Positions 45,436-55,075 of a stretch of DNA of 64,000 nt are shown here, piece by piece; within the stretch, counting starts at the first letter, position 1, and every line of letters begins with the position of its first letter. The notes under the pieces were generated by a model that saw only the letters and a list, made by a program, of their open reading frames with translations, made no database searches and was not told where the DNA came from. Source of the stretch: Apiosordaria backusii. Its lineage: Eukaryota > Ascomycota > Sordariomycetes > Sordariales > Lasiosphaeriaceae. The DNA lies in the NCBI GenBank assembly GCA_030549205.1, contig JAUKTV010000005.1, positions 1,488,001 to 1,552,000 of the forward strand, read 5' to 3'. A program made the translations under genes and the position numbers.

Positions 45436-47420
45436 TCAGATGGGCGTTCATCTATCCCATAGGCTTCTCCCCATGTGATGTTTCTTTCCGCGTGGTATGC
45501 CCGCACCTTCATTCTCAAGTGAAGTGCGCAATCCTTGCTTGGGCAATAAGCCATGTCCTTATCGGGGTTATCCACGCAGCATCGAGCCTCTCTTGGCCAA
45601 AACTGAATGACCTGTCGGACATTGTCGGGTCGAACCGGATCCCCTTGTCTCCACAAGAAATAGTCGTTTAATTCCTCGTCCGGGGCTCCCCATCTTGCGA
45701 GTGTCCTCGATACTGGTGCTGGTTGTCCTGTCTGGGTAACCTCCCTGATCGGCCAATGCCTGTTAAGGGCTTTCAACTGGTAATGTTCCGCGCATCCGTG
45801 AGCGATGCACTGGAACCATGGCATTCTTCTGTGCTCTGGGTGTTTTGGGTGAACCTGTGGCGTGTCTCCTTCGCAAGGAGTATACCACCCCTGTGTTGGG
45901 ACCTCTTCTGGCGTCAGTGCGAGTCCCACGCTGGCCACTGGTCGCGCTGCCCAAAATTCATCCCAAGTCTCTCCATACTCGTTGAGCCGCATAAGGTCTC
46001 CAACGAACTCTTCCTCCGGAATGATCCAGCGTTCATTGCCCTGCCCGAGCTGTGCAAGCGGTGGGCTGTCGGTCGTGGCTTGCGCCATCTTGTCCTCGAG
46101 GTCGCGATAGTGTCGTTCAATCGCTTCTCGCTGGTTCCGAAGTTCTTCCACCTCTTTCTCGAGTCTTTGAACCCGTTCCTCGGCTTGCCTTAGGGTCTCT
46201 CCCGTGTCTAAACTCGAGAGGGCGGTCGTGACGAAAACCCGCCTTAGTCTCCGCAAGGTTTCCTCAGAGGGTCCTGGAGCCGTGTTTTCCTCTAGCCTGG
46301 TGGCTCCCCTGGTTGGCAGTTCTTGTCCCACAACACGGTCTTCTCCCTCAGAGTCGACTGTTAATTCTCCTTCCTGAGTCTCATGCTCGTAGTCGCTGTC
46401 GGTGTAGTCGTCCGCTGAGTCCAGGAATCCATCGTTGCCGTACTCAATGCTTGAGATCTCAACAACCCGCGTTGTCTTCGCAACTGCCGCCGCCTCCTTT
46501 TCCTTCCAGCTGAGCTGCTTGGGTGCCCGACAGTCTCTCTTGAAATGCCCCGTCTTCCCGCAGTTGAAGCACTTGACGTTGTTCTTCCCCTTGAACCGCT
46601 TCTGAACTGCGTCAATCTCCATAGGTCCCGCGTGAGTGGTTCCAGACACGCTTGTGGTGTAGCGTTTCTTCTTGTCGTTGGCTCGGTAGCCTCCGGAGCC
46701 ACGGTGTTGTCCTGGGTTTGCACGCGTTCCTCTTTTCTCCATCCGGCGTTGAAACTGCCGGTCGTCGATACGAATGGCTGTAGCGATGTACTTGTCGATG
46801 GTGTCCGGTCTCTCCTCCTTGTACAACTCGTCCTTCACTTCATCCTTGAGTCCGTTGTAGAAAAGCTGCATCAAGCCTTCGTCATTAATCTCGCTGCGCA
46901 GGGCGTCGGTCTTGAAGGTGGCAGCATAGTCGGCTGCCGACCGGGTCTGGCGCAAGTTGGCGAGTCTCTCCTGGGCTCGGCGAGCTTCGTCGTACTCTCC
47001 GAAGACTTCCTTGATGCGGGTCTCGAACTTCTTGAAGGTCTCGAAGCACTCCCTAGTGATGTCCTTCCTGGTGCCTGCGTCGTCGTTCTCGTAATAGTCG
47101 TCCAGGATGGGCTCGAACCACGCGAGAGCCTTGTCCTTGAGTCGAGATGCCGCGTAGGTGACCTTGGACTCCTCGTCGGGGAAGCGAGTAGGGTAGTACC
47201 GAAAATAGGTCTTGAGCTGGATCAGGAACCCTCCAAGCTCCCCCTTTCCGCCACCATAGCGTTCGGGGGCCTCAATCTTGGCCAGCTGGCTACCGCGGTG
47301 ATCCAGGTGACCAACGGCGACGACTTGGTCCTGGGTCTGTTGAACCGCATCCTCGAGCTCCTTGACGCGAGCGTTGAGTCGGGCCAGAATGGCTTGAGGG
47401 CTTTCTTTGTTGTCCGCCAT
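45294..47420 (-). CDS. gag: Gag polyprotein of element B
   Basis: 708 residues from the ATG at 47420 (MADNKESPQAILARL), which is 54 bp inside the 5' LTR boundary; the longer frame reaching up to 47606 runs into the LTR. It has an N-terminal coiled coil and the retrotransposon capsid region (GGFLIQLKTYFRYYPTRFPDEESKVTYAASRLKDKALAWFEP, a Retrotrans_gag hallmark, here seen over residues about 60-110), a CCHC zinc knuckle (CFNCGKTGHFKRDC), then an unusually long C-terminal half of about 350 residues with a second coiled coil (ETLRQAEERVQRLEKEVEEL) and a Trp/Cys-rich tail. The last 142 bp overlap pol in the -1 frame. Confidence 0.93.
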   Translation of the reverse strand: MADNKESPQAILARLNARVKELEDAVQQTQDQVVAVGHLDHRGSQLAKIEAPERYGGGKGELGGFLIQLKTYFRYYPTRFPDEESKVTYAASRLKDKALAWFEPILDDYYENDDAGTRKDITRECFETFKKFETRIKEVFGEYDEARRAQERLANLRQTRSAADYAATFKTDALRSEINDEGLMQLFYNGLKDEVKDELYKEERPDTIDKYIATAIRIDDRQFQRRMEKRGTRANPGQHRGSGGYRANDKKKRYTTSVSGTTHAGPMEIDAVQKRFKGKNNVKCFNCGKTGHFKRDCRAPKQLSWKEKEAAAVAKTTRVVEISSIEYGNDGFLDSADDYTDSDYEHETQEGELTVDSEGEDRVVGQELPTRGATRLEENTAPGPSEETLRRLRRVFVTTALSSLDTGETLRQAEERVQRLEKEVEELRNQREAIERHYRDLEDKMAQATTDSPPLAQLGQGNERWIIPEEEFVGDLMRLNEYGETWDEFWAARPVASVGLALTPEEVPTQGWYTPCEGDTPQVHPKHPEHRRMPWFQCIAHGCAEHYQLKALNRHWPIREVTQTGQPAPVSRTLARWGAPDEELNDYFLWRQGDPVRPDNVRQVIQFWPREARCCVDNPDKDMAYCPSKDCALHLRMKVRAYHAERNITWGEAYGIDERPSDSEEWKEAQRQWLAGFELLDSSAKEDALEAQQQSGKGSRPFAEAANL
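45305..45336 (-). promoter_or_regulatory. -1 ribosomal frameshift signal between gag and pol
   Basis: The coding strand has the heptamer G-GGA-AAA (45330-45336), exactly in the X-XXY-YYZ register of the gag frame (codons TCG GGA AAA). A 6-nt spacer and a 6-bp GC-rich hairpin follow (CGGCCT, loop of 7, AGGCCG; 45305-45323). Pol lies in the -1 frame and is open across the site. All three canonical components are at canonical distances. Confidence 0.8.
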
Positions 47421-47462
47421 GGTGATGGGTACCTTCAACTTATCCGTGACAGAGTTGAAGTG

Positions 47463-47471
47463 AGTATGCAA
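47463..47471 (-). other. Candidate self-priming primer-binding site of element B
   Basis: The 9 bases TTGCATACT, two bases inside the 5' LTR edge, are perfectly complementary to AGTATGCAA inside the same LTR (47614-47622), 41 nt downstream of TATATATA (47656-47663), where the RNA should begin. This is the arrangement of Tf1/sushi-type self-primed chromoviruses. No match to the 3' end of the initiator tRNA of this window is present. Confidence 0.55.
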
Positions 47472-47473
47472 CG

Positions 47474-47866
47474 TGTGACGAACCCCTGTACAGAACCTCT
47501 GAAAGGGATATTCGGTTGAAGGTAACTTCTGATAATAACGGTTCGGTGCAGCTAAACAGTGCACAACAAGATGTCTCAATGTAAACACAAGATACCGTGA
47601 ATACAAGCTGTGATTGCATACTGCGGAACTATCTACAAGCTATCTAGTTCCTCCGTATATATAGACCCATGGATCACCTGGATCACGTTCCCTATAGGTG
47701 ATCTGGATCGCCTTTCCTTCCTGTGGCTCACTACGCTCACCGTGATCCTGTCGCCCTGCTCACCGGGATCACCGTGAGCCCGTCGCTCCACTCCCGATTG
47801 GTCCATAATGATTGGCTAGGAGCGGCCCGCGCTCCGTGCGTTAGTTCTTCATCAACGATTGTGACA
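47474..47866 (-). repeat. 5' LTR of element B
   Basis: 393 bp; it carries the promoter for gag-pol, with TATATATA at 47656-47663 and a predicted RNA start near 47622. Nearly identical to the 3' LTR, so the insertion is recent. Confidence 0.93.
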
Positions 47867-47871
47867 CTTAG

Positions 47872-50236
47872 CTATATATTCTTAACGTACTTAGCAGTAA
47901 GGAAGGCGGTAAGATTTTAAAGTATCTGCTCTATATTTTTAAAGTAGAAGGCTATAGTATTAGCAAAGTAAGTAGAGGTTATATTTAAGACGGAGGCAAT
48001 AGCGATAATTGGAACGATAAGGGCAATAATAGAGATAGTAGAAGTAAGTAAAAAAGGAAGGATAGTAGTTAAGGTCTTTTTATATAGTAAAGGGTATATT
48101 AGGTTTAAGCTTAGGCTTTAACGATATTTTAAAGGTATTACTACTTTATAATTACGGTATTAGTAAAAAGATAGCTTTTAGTCTTTTAAAAGAAGCAGAC
48201 GGCAGCGGCTTTATAAAAATGGAAGTCCTTTAATAAGTTTAAATTCTATTTTATAAAGTCAGTACGGCCAAACCGAATATAATAAAAAGGCGAAATTTTT
48301 TATTTTTTTCCTTATATTGTTATAATATTGGAGGTTAAAGAGTTTGTTTTTAACTGCTATTAAATAGAATATAGCCTACTAAGATATTTAGGGGATTTAG
48401 TATACTTTATTAAAACATTTATATTATATAAAGACTGTACTTTCTTTTAAAGGAGGGTAGGTTTATAGGATTATAGGGCTTTTTCTTTATAGTATAATCT
48501 ATATAATAGTATTTTATCTTATTAGTTAATACAGTGTTTATAATAAGAAGATAACGATCCTATCTTTTTTATTAGCTTAAAGCCGATAGAGGTATTTTAC
48601 CTCTTCCTTTATTTAAAGGATATATTAAATATAATTAGCTATAGATTAGTATAGTACTTATAATATAAAGACAATAGGGCTTATAGTATAAAGGTAAAGA
48701 GGGGATTATTATTATTATTATTATTATCATTATCGTCGTTATCGTCGTTATTATCCTTCTATAAGTTATAGTTAGAATGTATATACTATAGAAGTAAGTA
48801 GGAAGTGTTTACTATATAGCGGTATTTATAAAAGGAAGAGGAGGTTAGAGGACCTTTTTTATTATTATCCTTAAAGGGGTTATCTTTAAAGGTATTAGTA
48901 GCGGCGGTAATAGTATTGATAATCGGAAGAAGGGTAATTACAGTAGATATAGTATTAGTATTATTAGCCGATAGTTAGATTGTATTTTTAATATATATAG
49001 CTTATTTTTACTATAGTATTTACTTATAAGTTTAAAAGAAGAATTACTATAGGTATAGGGTTAGTTACTTATTTAATAAGGTATTAGAGATAGGTATAGA
49101 TACTTATAAAGAAAAGGAAGGGTTTATTTATATTTTAAAAAAACGCTAAGTTAATGACTGTAAGACGATCTATAAATAAAGTGACTTATAAAATAAAGAG
49201 AAAAACCTTATAGAAGGTTAGAAATTAATAATAAGATTAAAATTCTATTAATTAATTAGTTATTGATAGTTATAAAGCTATTGCTAATAAGGTAAGTACA
49301 GTATAGTAGCTATAGGAGGAAGATTTACTGAAGTATAAAAGGTTAAAGGAAGAAAGGAAGTAAGGCGGTAGCAGTTATAAAGAAATAACGGAATAATTAG
49401 GAATTAGAAATTAAGAGCTTAGGTCTTTAAGCAATTATTTACTTTATAACCTTAATAACTTAGGGCTAGACTGTAAGCTATAGTTATATAGTGGTAATAG
49501 GCGTTAGAAAGAAGGAACCGGGCTTACTATCAAGGGGGGTTCTTTAAGAAGTATATTTAAAAGGTAGCTAATTTATAAATACCTTAAGTACTATTTAATA
49601 GCGACCGATAAAAAAAGGTTTATTTACTTTTCCTTTTTATTTTTCTACCCTTTCTTTACCTTACTTAACTTTTCCTTTAACCCTTTCTTTTACCTTATAC
49701 TCTACCCTATAATATCTTTTTAAATTACTTACAATATATTTACTAATAAACTACTATTATTATATAAGGTTACTTAACCTTATAACTCTATTATCTTTAC
49801 CTTATTTATAATATAAAAATATACCGTTTATAACTTACTTTTATTACCCTTTAGTCTTTAAATACTATCCTATTTTACTATTTAGTTTATACCGTCTTTA
49901 TATCTTCTTTAAAGGAACGACCGTCTAATACCTTTTCTATCGGTAGCCCTATCTTTTTTAACTCTATATATCTATTACTATTACTTTATTTACAATATAG
50001 AAGTATCTAATTTACAACCTATTACTACTGCCTTTTTCTACTATAGAATATACTTAACTTCTATTTCCTTTTCTTTACTAACTTCGTTACCGTCCTATTT
50101 ATAATAAAGGGCCGACCTTCCTATATCCTCTATTTAACTAATAGCCCTTTAATTACTTAGCTTTTTTATTAATCCTATTACTATAAAGAGCCTTAAGGGC
50201 GGTTTTTAAAGATAGGAACTTAAAAAAGAGGAGGCT
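47872..50236. other. Element A, region between nested insertion and 3' LTR
   Basis: AT-rich and RIP-mutated; contains an (ATT)n run near 48706-48726 followed by CGTCGTTATCGTCGTTATT. No readable gene. In the uninterrupted element this would have been about 2.4 kb of 3' DNA after pol, more than a Gypsy element needs. Confidence 0.45.
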
Positions 50237-50648
50237 TTATTAGGGTGTAATTTAGATAGGCTTAGAGGATAGAGGTTTTAGGCTAGTAGTAGTAGTGTTT
50301 GATAGTTAGTAATTGGCAGATCTTTCGGGGTTTGCTAATGTAGTATAAGTAATATAGTTACAATAGCTAAATGCCTATATATATACCTAGTTAATGGTTA
50401 GATTAGAGTAAGCTGTAGGATCCTATAGTAAAAAGAGGTCTCTGAAGGAGGTAGCCGAGCCTAGGTTACCGGTAAGGTATATAGGGTAATATGGTAGACC
50501 TGGGATTCTAGGAAGGCCAGAGTTCAGTGTAGGTGGAATAATATACCTATATTAAACCACTATCGTCTTCTTGTTGTGAACCCGTTGTATACGCAGTATA
50601 GGCTACTTACTTAGCCTTACACTCTGACGTGTGGAACCTCCCCTGACA
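50237..50648 (+). repeat. 3' LTR of element A
   Basis: 412 bp. Its inward half is AT-shifted while its outward half is GC-rich, the mirror image of the 5' LTR. It ends CCCCTGACA and is followed by the TSD TCGGT. Confidence 0.85.
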
Positions 50649-50653
50649 TCGGT

Positions 50654-52569
50654 ATAAAGTTTTAAAAGCTATTAAAGCTAATTAAATACCATTTCCTATA
50701 TATAGTTTATAACCTTTATAATATTTCTTTAATTAATAAGTAAATAGCTTTTAATAACAGTATTTACTAACTTTATAAGTAAAGTTGTCGTTATATTTTA
50801 ATTTCAATACCTCTTTATAAAGTAATATACTTAATACTTCTTTAAAGATATCTATTGCTTTTAAATATAAATTAAAGTTCTATTTTACTTAATAAATAGC
50901 TTATAAATAGCATCCTATATTATTTAGAATTGGTTTTAAGTCTTAGTTTAAAATAAAGTTTTAAATTAAATTAAAAAACTATAGTAATTATAGAGCTACT
51001 TTTTAAAAATAAAGCTATTGTTTTTACCGCTAATATATTAAAAGAAAGTAATATAAAAGTAATAGTTTTAATAATTTAAGGTTTATTTAGTACCCTATAT
51101 TATACTGTTTTTATTATTTTAATCCTCTTTAATACTATTACTATCTTCCTTATTATTTTAATTCCTATCTTTTTACTTATTAATTTACTTTTCCCTAGCT
51201 TTAAAAAGGACTTTAAAAGTAATATAGTAAATATAGATTTATTATTAAGTATTAGAAAAAACCTCTACTATAGTTATTTATATTTCTTTTTATTAGTTTA
51301 TAATAATAATCTTTAAGTTTTAAACGCTAACCTTTTCTAATAAAGACTTAATAGCTTTAAATAACTAAATAAAGGTTTCCTCTATTTTATTATTATAGAA
51401 GTTAAAGAATAAAGAAAGATTACTATTAAAAGGAGTTTTAATTATAGTATAAAAAAAAGAAAGGTCTTACTTATTAGTATAGTAAGTTAGGTTAATAGAA
51501 AGAACCTTATTAAACTACTTAATATAATAGACTATATTAAAATAGTAAAATACTAATGCTTTAAATCGATTTAAATCCTTAGCTTTTTATTATATATAGT
51601 AGTTAACTTTTTCTTTATTAAACTGCTTAATAACTATATTAATACCAGTATAACCACTACTTTCTTCTTTATATTTAAGAATCTAATAATTATAAACGTC
51701 TTTTATAAAAATAATAAAGCCTTCGATCTATTTATAAACTATAGACTTAATCTCTTTTAAGTAAATAGCCTAATACTTATCGGTACTTTCAATAACTTCT
51801 TTTTTAACAATAGTAAGCTTTTAATATTATAAATAAGTATAGAGGTTAGAAGACAGTTTATAGTTATAAATCTAGTACTTAAGCTTTTTATAATTATTAA
51901 AGATCTAACCTTTTAAAGTCTTTATTACTACTTCCTTTTACTTATAACTATATTTATATAAAAGAAAGATATAAAGATTAGTCCTTTAAGATAGTTTAAT
52001 ATTACTATAGTAATTATAAGTAATATTATATTAAGTATAGTTTTATTAAAGGCCTTACCTATTATATTTATTCTACTTAATAATAGTAAAGCTATATTAC
52101 TTAATAAATAAATTTAAATTATTACAAAGCTTCTATATATTTAATATAAAAACTTTAAAACTAAAGCAGTTAAGAAGGTTTATAATAATATAGTCTTTGG
52201 CTTTTTTAAGTAGTCGCTTAAGGCCTTTAGAATCTATCGTTTAAACTACTTCTTTACCGTTAAAATTATAAAATAAAGGTATAATAAGTATACTTATAGC
52301 CTTATATATATTTTTCTAATCTATTAATAATAGAATTTATAGAAGTAGCTATATTTAAGTAAGGTTGTAATAGGAAGAAAAAGCTATTGTAGCGATAAAA
52401 TCTGTACTAAAGGTTAAATTGCAAGTAAGTAGGCCTTTAGAAGCAGTATGGCCGGTAGAAGCAAGTAGTTAATAATAAAGTTCAAATTTCAAGGGCTATA
52501 TATAACCCTAACCCCTGTGGGGGGTAATGCGTACGTAGTAAAAAGGGTAATACGCACCTAGCAATTCTC
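50654..52569. other. Right arm of the outermost DNA transposon
   Basis: AT-rich, stop-filled DNA that should hold part of the former transposase, more likely on the minus strand where longer protein-like stretches persist between stops. It ends in the right TIR (about 52523-52569). No domain recognised. Confidence 0.4.
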
Positions 52570-52577
52570 TAAAATAA
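52570..52577. repeat. Target-site duplication TAAAATAA, right copy
   Basis: Exact match to 32566-32573, directly after the right TIR; see the outermost DNA transposon. Confidence 0.9.
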
Positions 52578-52650
52578 AGCCAAATCGTATTCCAACGCCC
52601 TGTATGCCAATCCCTCTCTAAAACCTCTATCCAAGATACCATACCCAAGA

Positions 52651-54131
52651 TCAAGCAACCTTATTCCCCTCACTATCAAACCCAACAGAATAGGGCCACC
52701 TTCGCCTCCTCAAATCCCACCAACTAGCCCTATGCCGCGCCGCCGGCTGCTGCATTTTCTCTAAACATATTCCCCTATTATTCCTTTTTCTCCAATCACC
52801 CTTCTTTCCCAACCCGCACTCACACCTACACCCAAACCCCCCTTGTTGTTCCTCACTCATCCCTTCTGTTGGTTTCCCAATCATCTCATTATCCAACAGC
52901 TGCTTCCCTTTTGCATTCTGGGGACACTGCCAAAACGGCTCATGGTAATACGCTATATCACTGAAATGATGCAGCTCTTTCGCCTCAAGCAATAAATGCA
53001 CTGCTAGGGAATGCACAGGCGCATCGCCCCATCTCTCCCGGTAGAAACCTCCCGTCTTATCCAAATGCTTGAACAATTTTTGGTATTGCTCCCCCCTGAA
53101 GAAGTCCAAGTCGGCAATCTCAAAATTGGACCAGTAATGACACAGGTTCCATTTCTCGCCCTTGATGTTGTAGTGCTCTCGCCGGAGGATTTTCCCTAGC
53201 AGCCAACGGATAGGTGCTGGCTTCAACAGCCAGTTTGATTCTGTGTCGATCATGGCTTTCCAGTTTGGGTGCATGGGAATGTTGTTTTGTGTCCGGAAAT
53301 CATCGACGGTTCGGAACAGTGAAGGGCAAGTGTTGGGTTCCTCCCACAGGGCAACCGTGTAGCCGTATTTCTTGCCACGGCGGGCCATTTCGACAAAGGG
53401 GTCGTAGGTGAGGGAGCAGCCGTAGCTTACACCTGGTTCGAGTCGCCAGTAGTATTTGTATTCTTTTAGCGCGTCGAGGTTGTAAAACTCGCTGTTTTCA
53501 CGGTCAGGTATCGTCCTTTTGTTTAAGGATGAAAATGTAGGTGGAAAGCAGAGACTTACCCCGAATAAAACCGGCACATATGATGATAGCCTTCTATCTC
53601 CCCCTTATACACCCCGTCTGCCTCCTGCTGCTTCAAATACTCCCCCATCACCTCTTTGGTCAGCCCTTCAGAAGGCCCCCAAGTACCCCCCGGTATGACT
53701 TCAAACTTCGCCTCCCCACTAACAGTCCCCTTCAATGCTCTCACAAACTCCTCGCTCCAGGGCTCATTATTCAGAAACAACACCGGGTAATTAAACCACC
53801 TGTTGAACCTGTCCTCCACATTTTCCATCGTCCTTTTTGCTTCTTTCAGCTCATTGTTCCTCGCCAGCATGACCAGTACCGCCTTCTCCCTCGGCCGAGT
53901 CACCAGTTTTGAAACATCTTGGCACCCAATTGAGAACGGCTCGTCGAGATCGTTGGGTCCGACCGGGCGGGGAATTGAGAGGGAGACCTGGCTGTGGTAG
54001 TAGGCTTCGAGAACGGAAAGGAGGAGGATCAGCGCCGAGACTTTGAGGAGGAGGTTCACGCGGCGGGAGCGGAGCAGGCTGCGGGTGATTGATATTGGGG
54101 GACCGAGGAGGGACGAAGAGAGGAATTTCAT
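52651..54131 (-). CDS. Alpha-1,2-mannosyltransferase, GT15 (KRE2/MNT1/KTR family)
   Basis: Golgi type II membrane enzyme adding alpha-1,2-mannose from GDP-mannose to O- and N-linked glycans. Exons 53560-54131 and 52651-53515, 478 residues. The first true ATG is at 54131; the frame remains open further upstream but only with a TTG start. Basic N-terminus, then one membrane anchor (VNLLLKVSALILLLSVLEAYY), a short stem, and the catalytic domain: REKAVLVMLARNNEL, WFNYPVLFLNNEPW, KGEIEGYHHMCRFYSG, EYKYYWRLEPGVSYGCSLTYDPF, YGYTVALWEE, CHYWSNFEIADLDFFR, FYRERWGDAPVHSLAVHL and YYHEPFWQCP. These are the conserved GT15 blocks, including the YWR-E-P metal/nucleotide region and WGDAPVHS. Its stop lies 82 bp from the transposon boundary, so it survived the insertion intact. 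Confidence 0.95.
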
Positions 54132-55075
54132 CGTTTCGGGAGGCGGCGATGGTGGGAGTGCCGTGGCGGGGGCATTTTGGGAGGGGGTTGTTGAGTTCAA
54201 AAGTTCAAACGCGAGAAACCTGAGTCGAGATTGGGATCACGTCTCCCAGGATGATGATGGAGCTAGACAGGGGTTCAGCTCCTTTGCAGGGATCCGTCAG
54301 CGTGGCATTGGGGGCTTGGGGCCAAGATGTCGAGAACTGCCAAGATGATGCCAAGATGTAAATCGACCTTTTAACCCCAACCCAGGATTGGGATGACTTG
54401 GCTTTAGTTTTGACCTGATCCAATCCTACCCCACGCCTTTGATCGAATGATGAAGCCATGATGATAGACTGATCGGCCAAACCAGCGGCGTCTGCTAGCG
54501 GGAATTGGGGTTCTATCTAGAGACCAGAATACTGTATGAATCTTCTTGAGATGTGGTAAAGTTGTGATGTTGGTCTCCCAGGTCCATCCGTATTCGACTT
54601 CCAGAAAATCAGTCAGCACCTGCGCCAAAAATCGTCAGAGAGGGAGGCATGTGAGCCGATAGTCGGTTCGGTCGCAAAGATGTTCGTAGGTCTGCAGATT
54701 GCCACTGCCCAGTGGTCGCCTGTCGCGGGTCGAAATATAGTGAGTGCCCAACCGCTGGAGGCGGTGGGCAAGGGCCAACGAACCCGAAGAACGGTAGATA
54801 TTCGGGTGTGAAGCTCGGGCATCACTGGAGCAGATGTGATTTAAAAGCTTGCGTGGCTTGCTTCCGGTGCGGGATGTGGCTGACCAATGGTACTGCCCCA
54901 TTGGTTCAAGAATGAGGGGCTGGGAACTGAGTCTTTTCAGCTGTGCTCAAGCATCAACGAACAATGTGACTGAATGGGACCTCAACATGAAGAATTATGA
55001 GTCGAGATAAAAGGCCACACCTAGAACTTCATTACCGATGAGGCTGACAGTCTAAATTCATTAGCCGGAAACAAA
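54132..55075. other. Divergent intergenic region with a possible coding relic
   Basis: Upstream of the mannosyltransferase (minus) and the NLR gene (plus). On the minus strand, 54404-54900 contains protein-like stretches (for example LTDFLEVEYGWTWETNI followed by LPHLKKIHTVFWSLDRT) joined across a frame change. They cannot be assembled into a gene and no family is recognised. Confidence 0.35.

Larger units (their letters stand above)
40639..47866 (-). mobile_element. Intact Ty3/Gypsy chromovirus (element B)
   Basis: A 7,228-bp element oriented on the minus strand and flanked by the 5-bp TSD CTTAG (40634-40638 and 47867-47871). LTRs are 391 and 393 bp and differ only in one short patch (GACAATT versus GATAATAAC). 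Gag (708 codons) and pol (1250 codons) are open, the latter ending in a chromodomain. A polypurine tract lies next to the 3' LTR and a self-complementary candidate primer site next to the 5' LTR. GC content is normal and there is no RIP signature, in sharp contrast to its surroundings. It also carries one long ORF on the opposite strand. All parts needed for transposition appear present. Confidence 0.95.
33838..50648 (+). mobile_element. Degenerate Ty3/Gypsy chromovirus (element A), RIP-mutated
   Basis: Flanked by 5-bp TSD TCGGT (33833-33837 and 50649-50653). The LTRs are 33838-34248 and 50237-50648. The right end reads CCCCTGACA, the complement of the left TGTCAGGG start. Without the nested element it is about 9.6 kb. 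The plus strand holds stop-ridden remains of gag-pol in the usual Gypsy order, ending with a chromodomain, so it was a chromovirus. Base composition is strongly AT-rich with TpA excess. It was inserted into the DNA transposon and later received element B near 40639. Confidence 0.88.
32574..52569. mobile_element. Outermost DNA transposon with about 47-bp TIRs, RIP-degraded, carrying nested insertions
   Basis: Terminal inverted repeats start GAGAATTGCTAGGTGCG at 32574 and end with its complement at 52569. About 47 bp match with a few C/T differences. Each TIR contains the word GCGCATTACCC twice. An 8-bp TSD, TAAAATAA, flanks it. Removing the LTR insertion leaves about 3.2 kb (arms 32574-33837 and 50654-52569), enough for a transposase, but both arms are so AT-rich and stop-filled that I cannot read one. 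An 8-bp TSD fits hAT, yet the ends do not start with the usual CAGGG, so the superfamily is open. Interior base composition (TpA-rich) is the RIP pattern; the TIRs themselves are better preserved. Confidence 0.8.

Noticed and set aside
48706..48760. (ATT)n and (CGTTAT)n-like run
   Set aside because: A simple repeat inside RIP-mutated element A, not a CRISPR or functional array.
52503..52520. AACCCTAACCCC resembling telomere repeat
   Set aside because: Only about one and a half units, inside the end of a transposon; not a telomeric tract.
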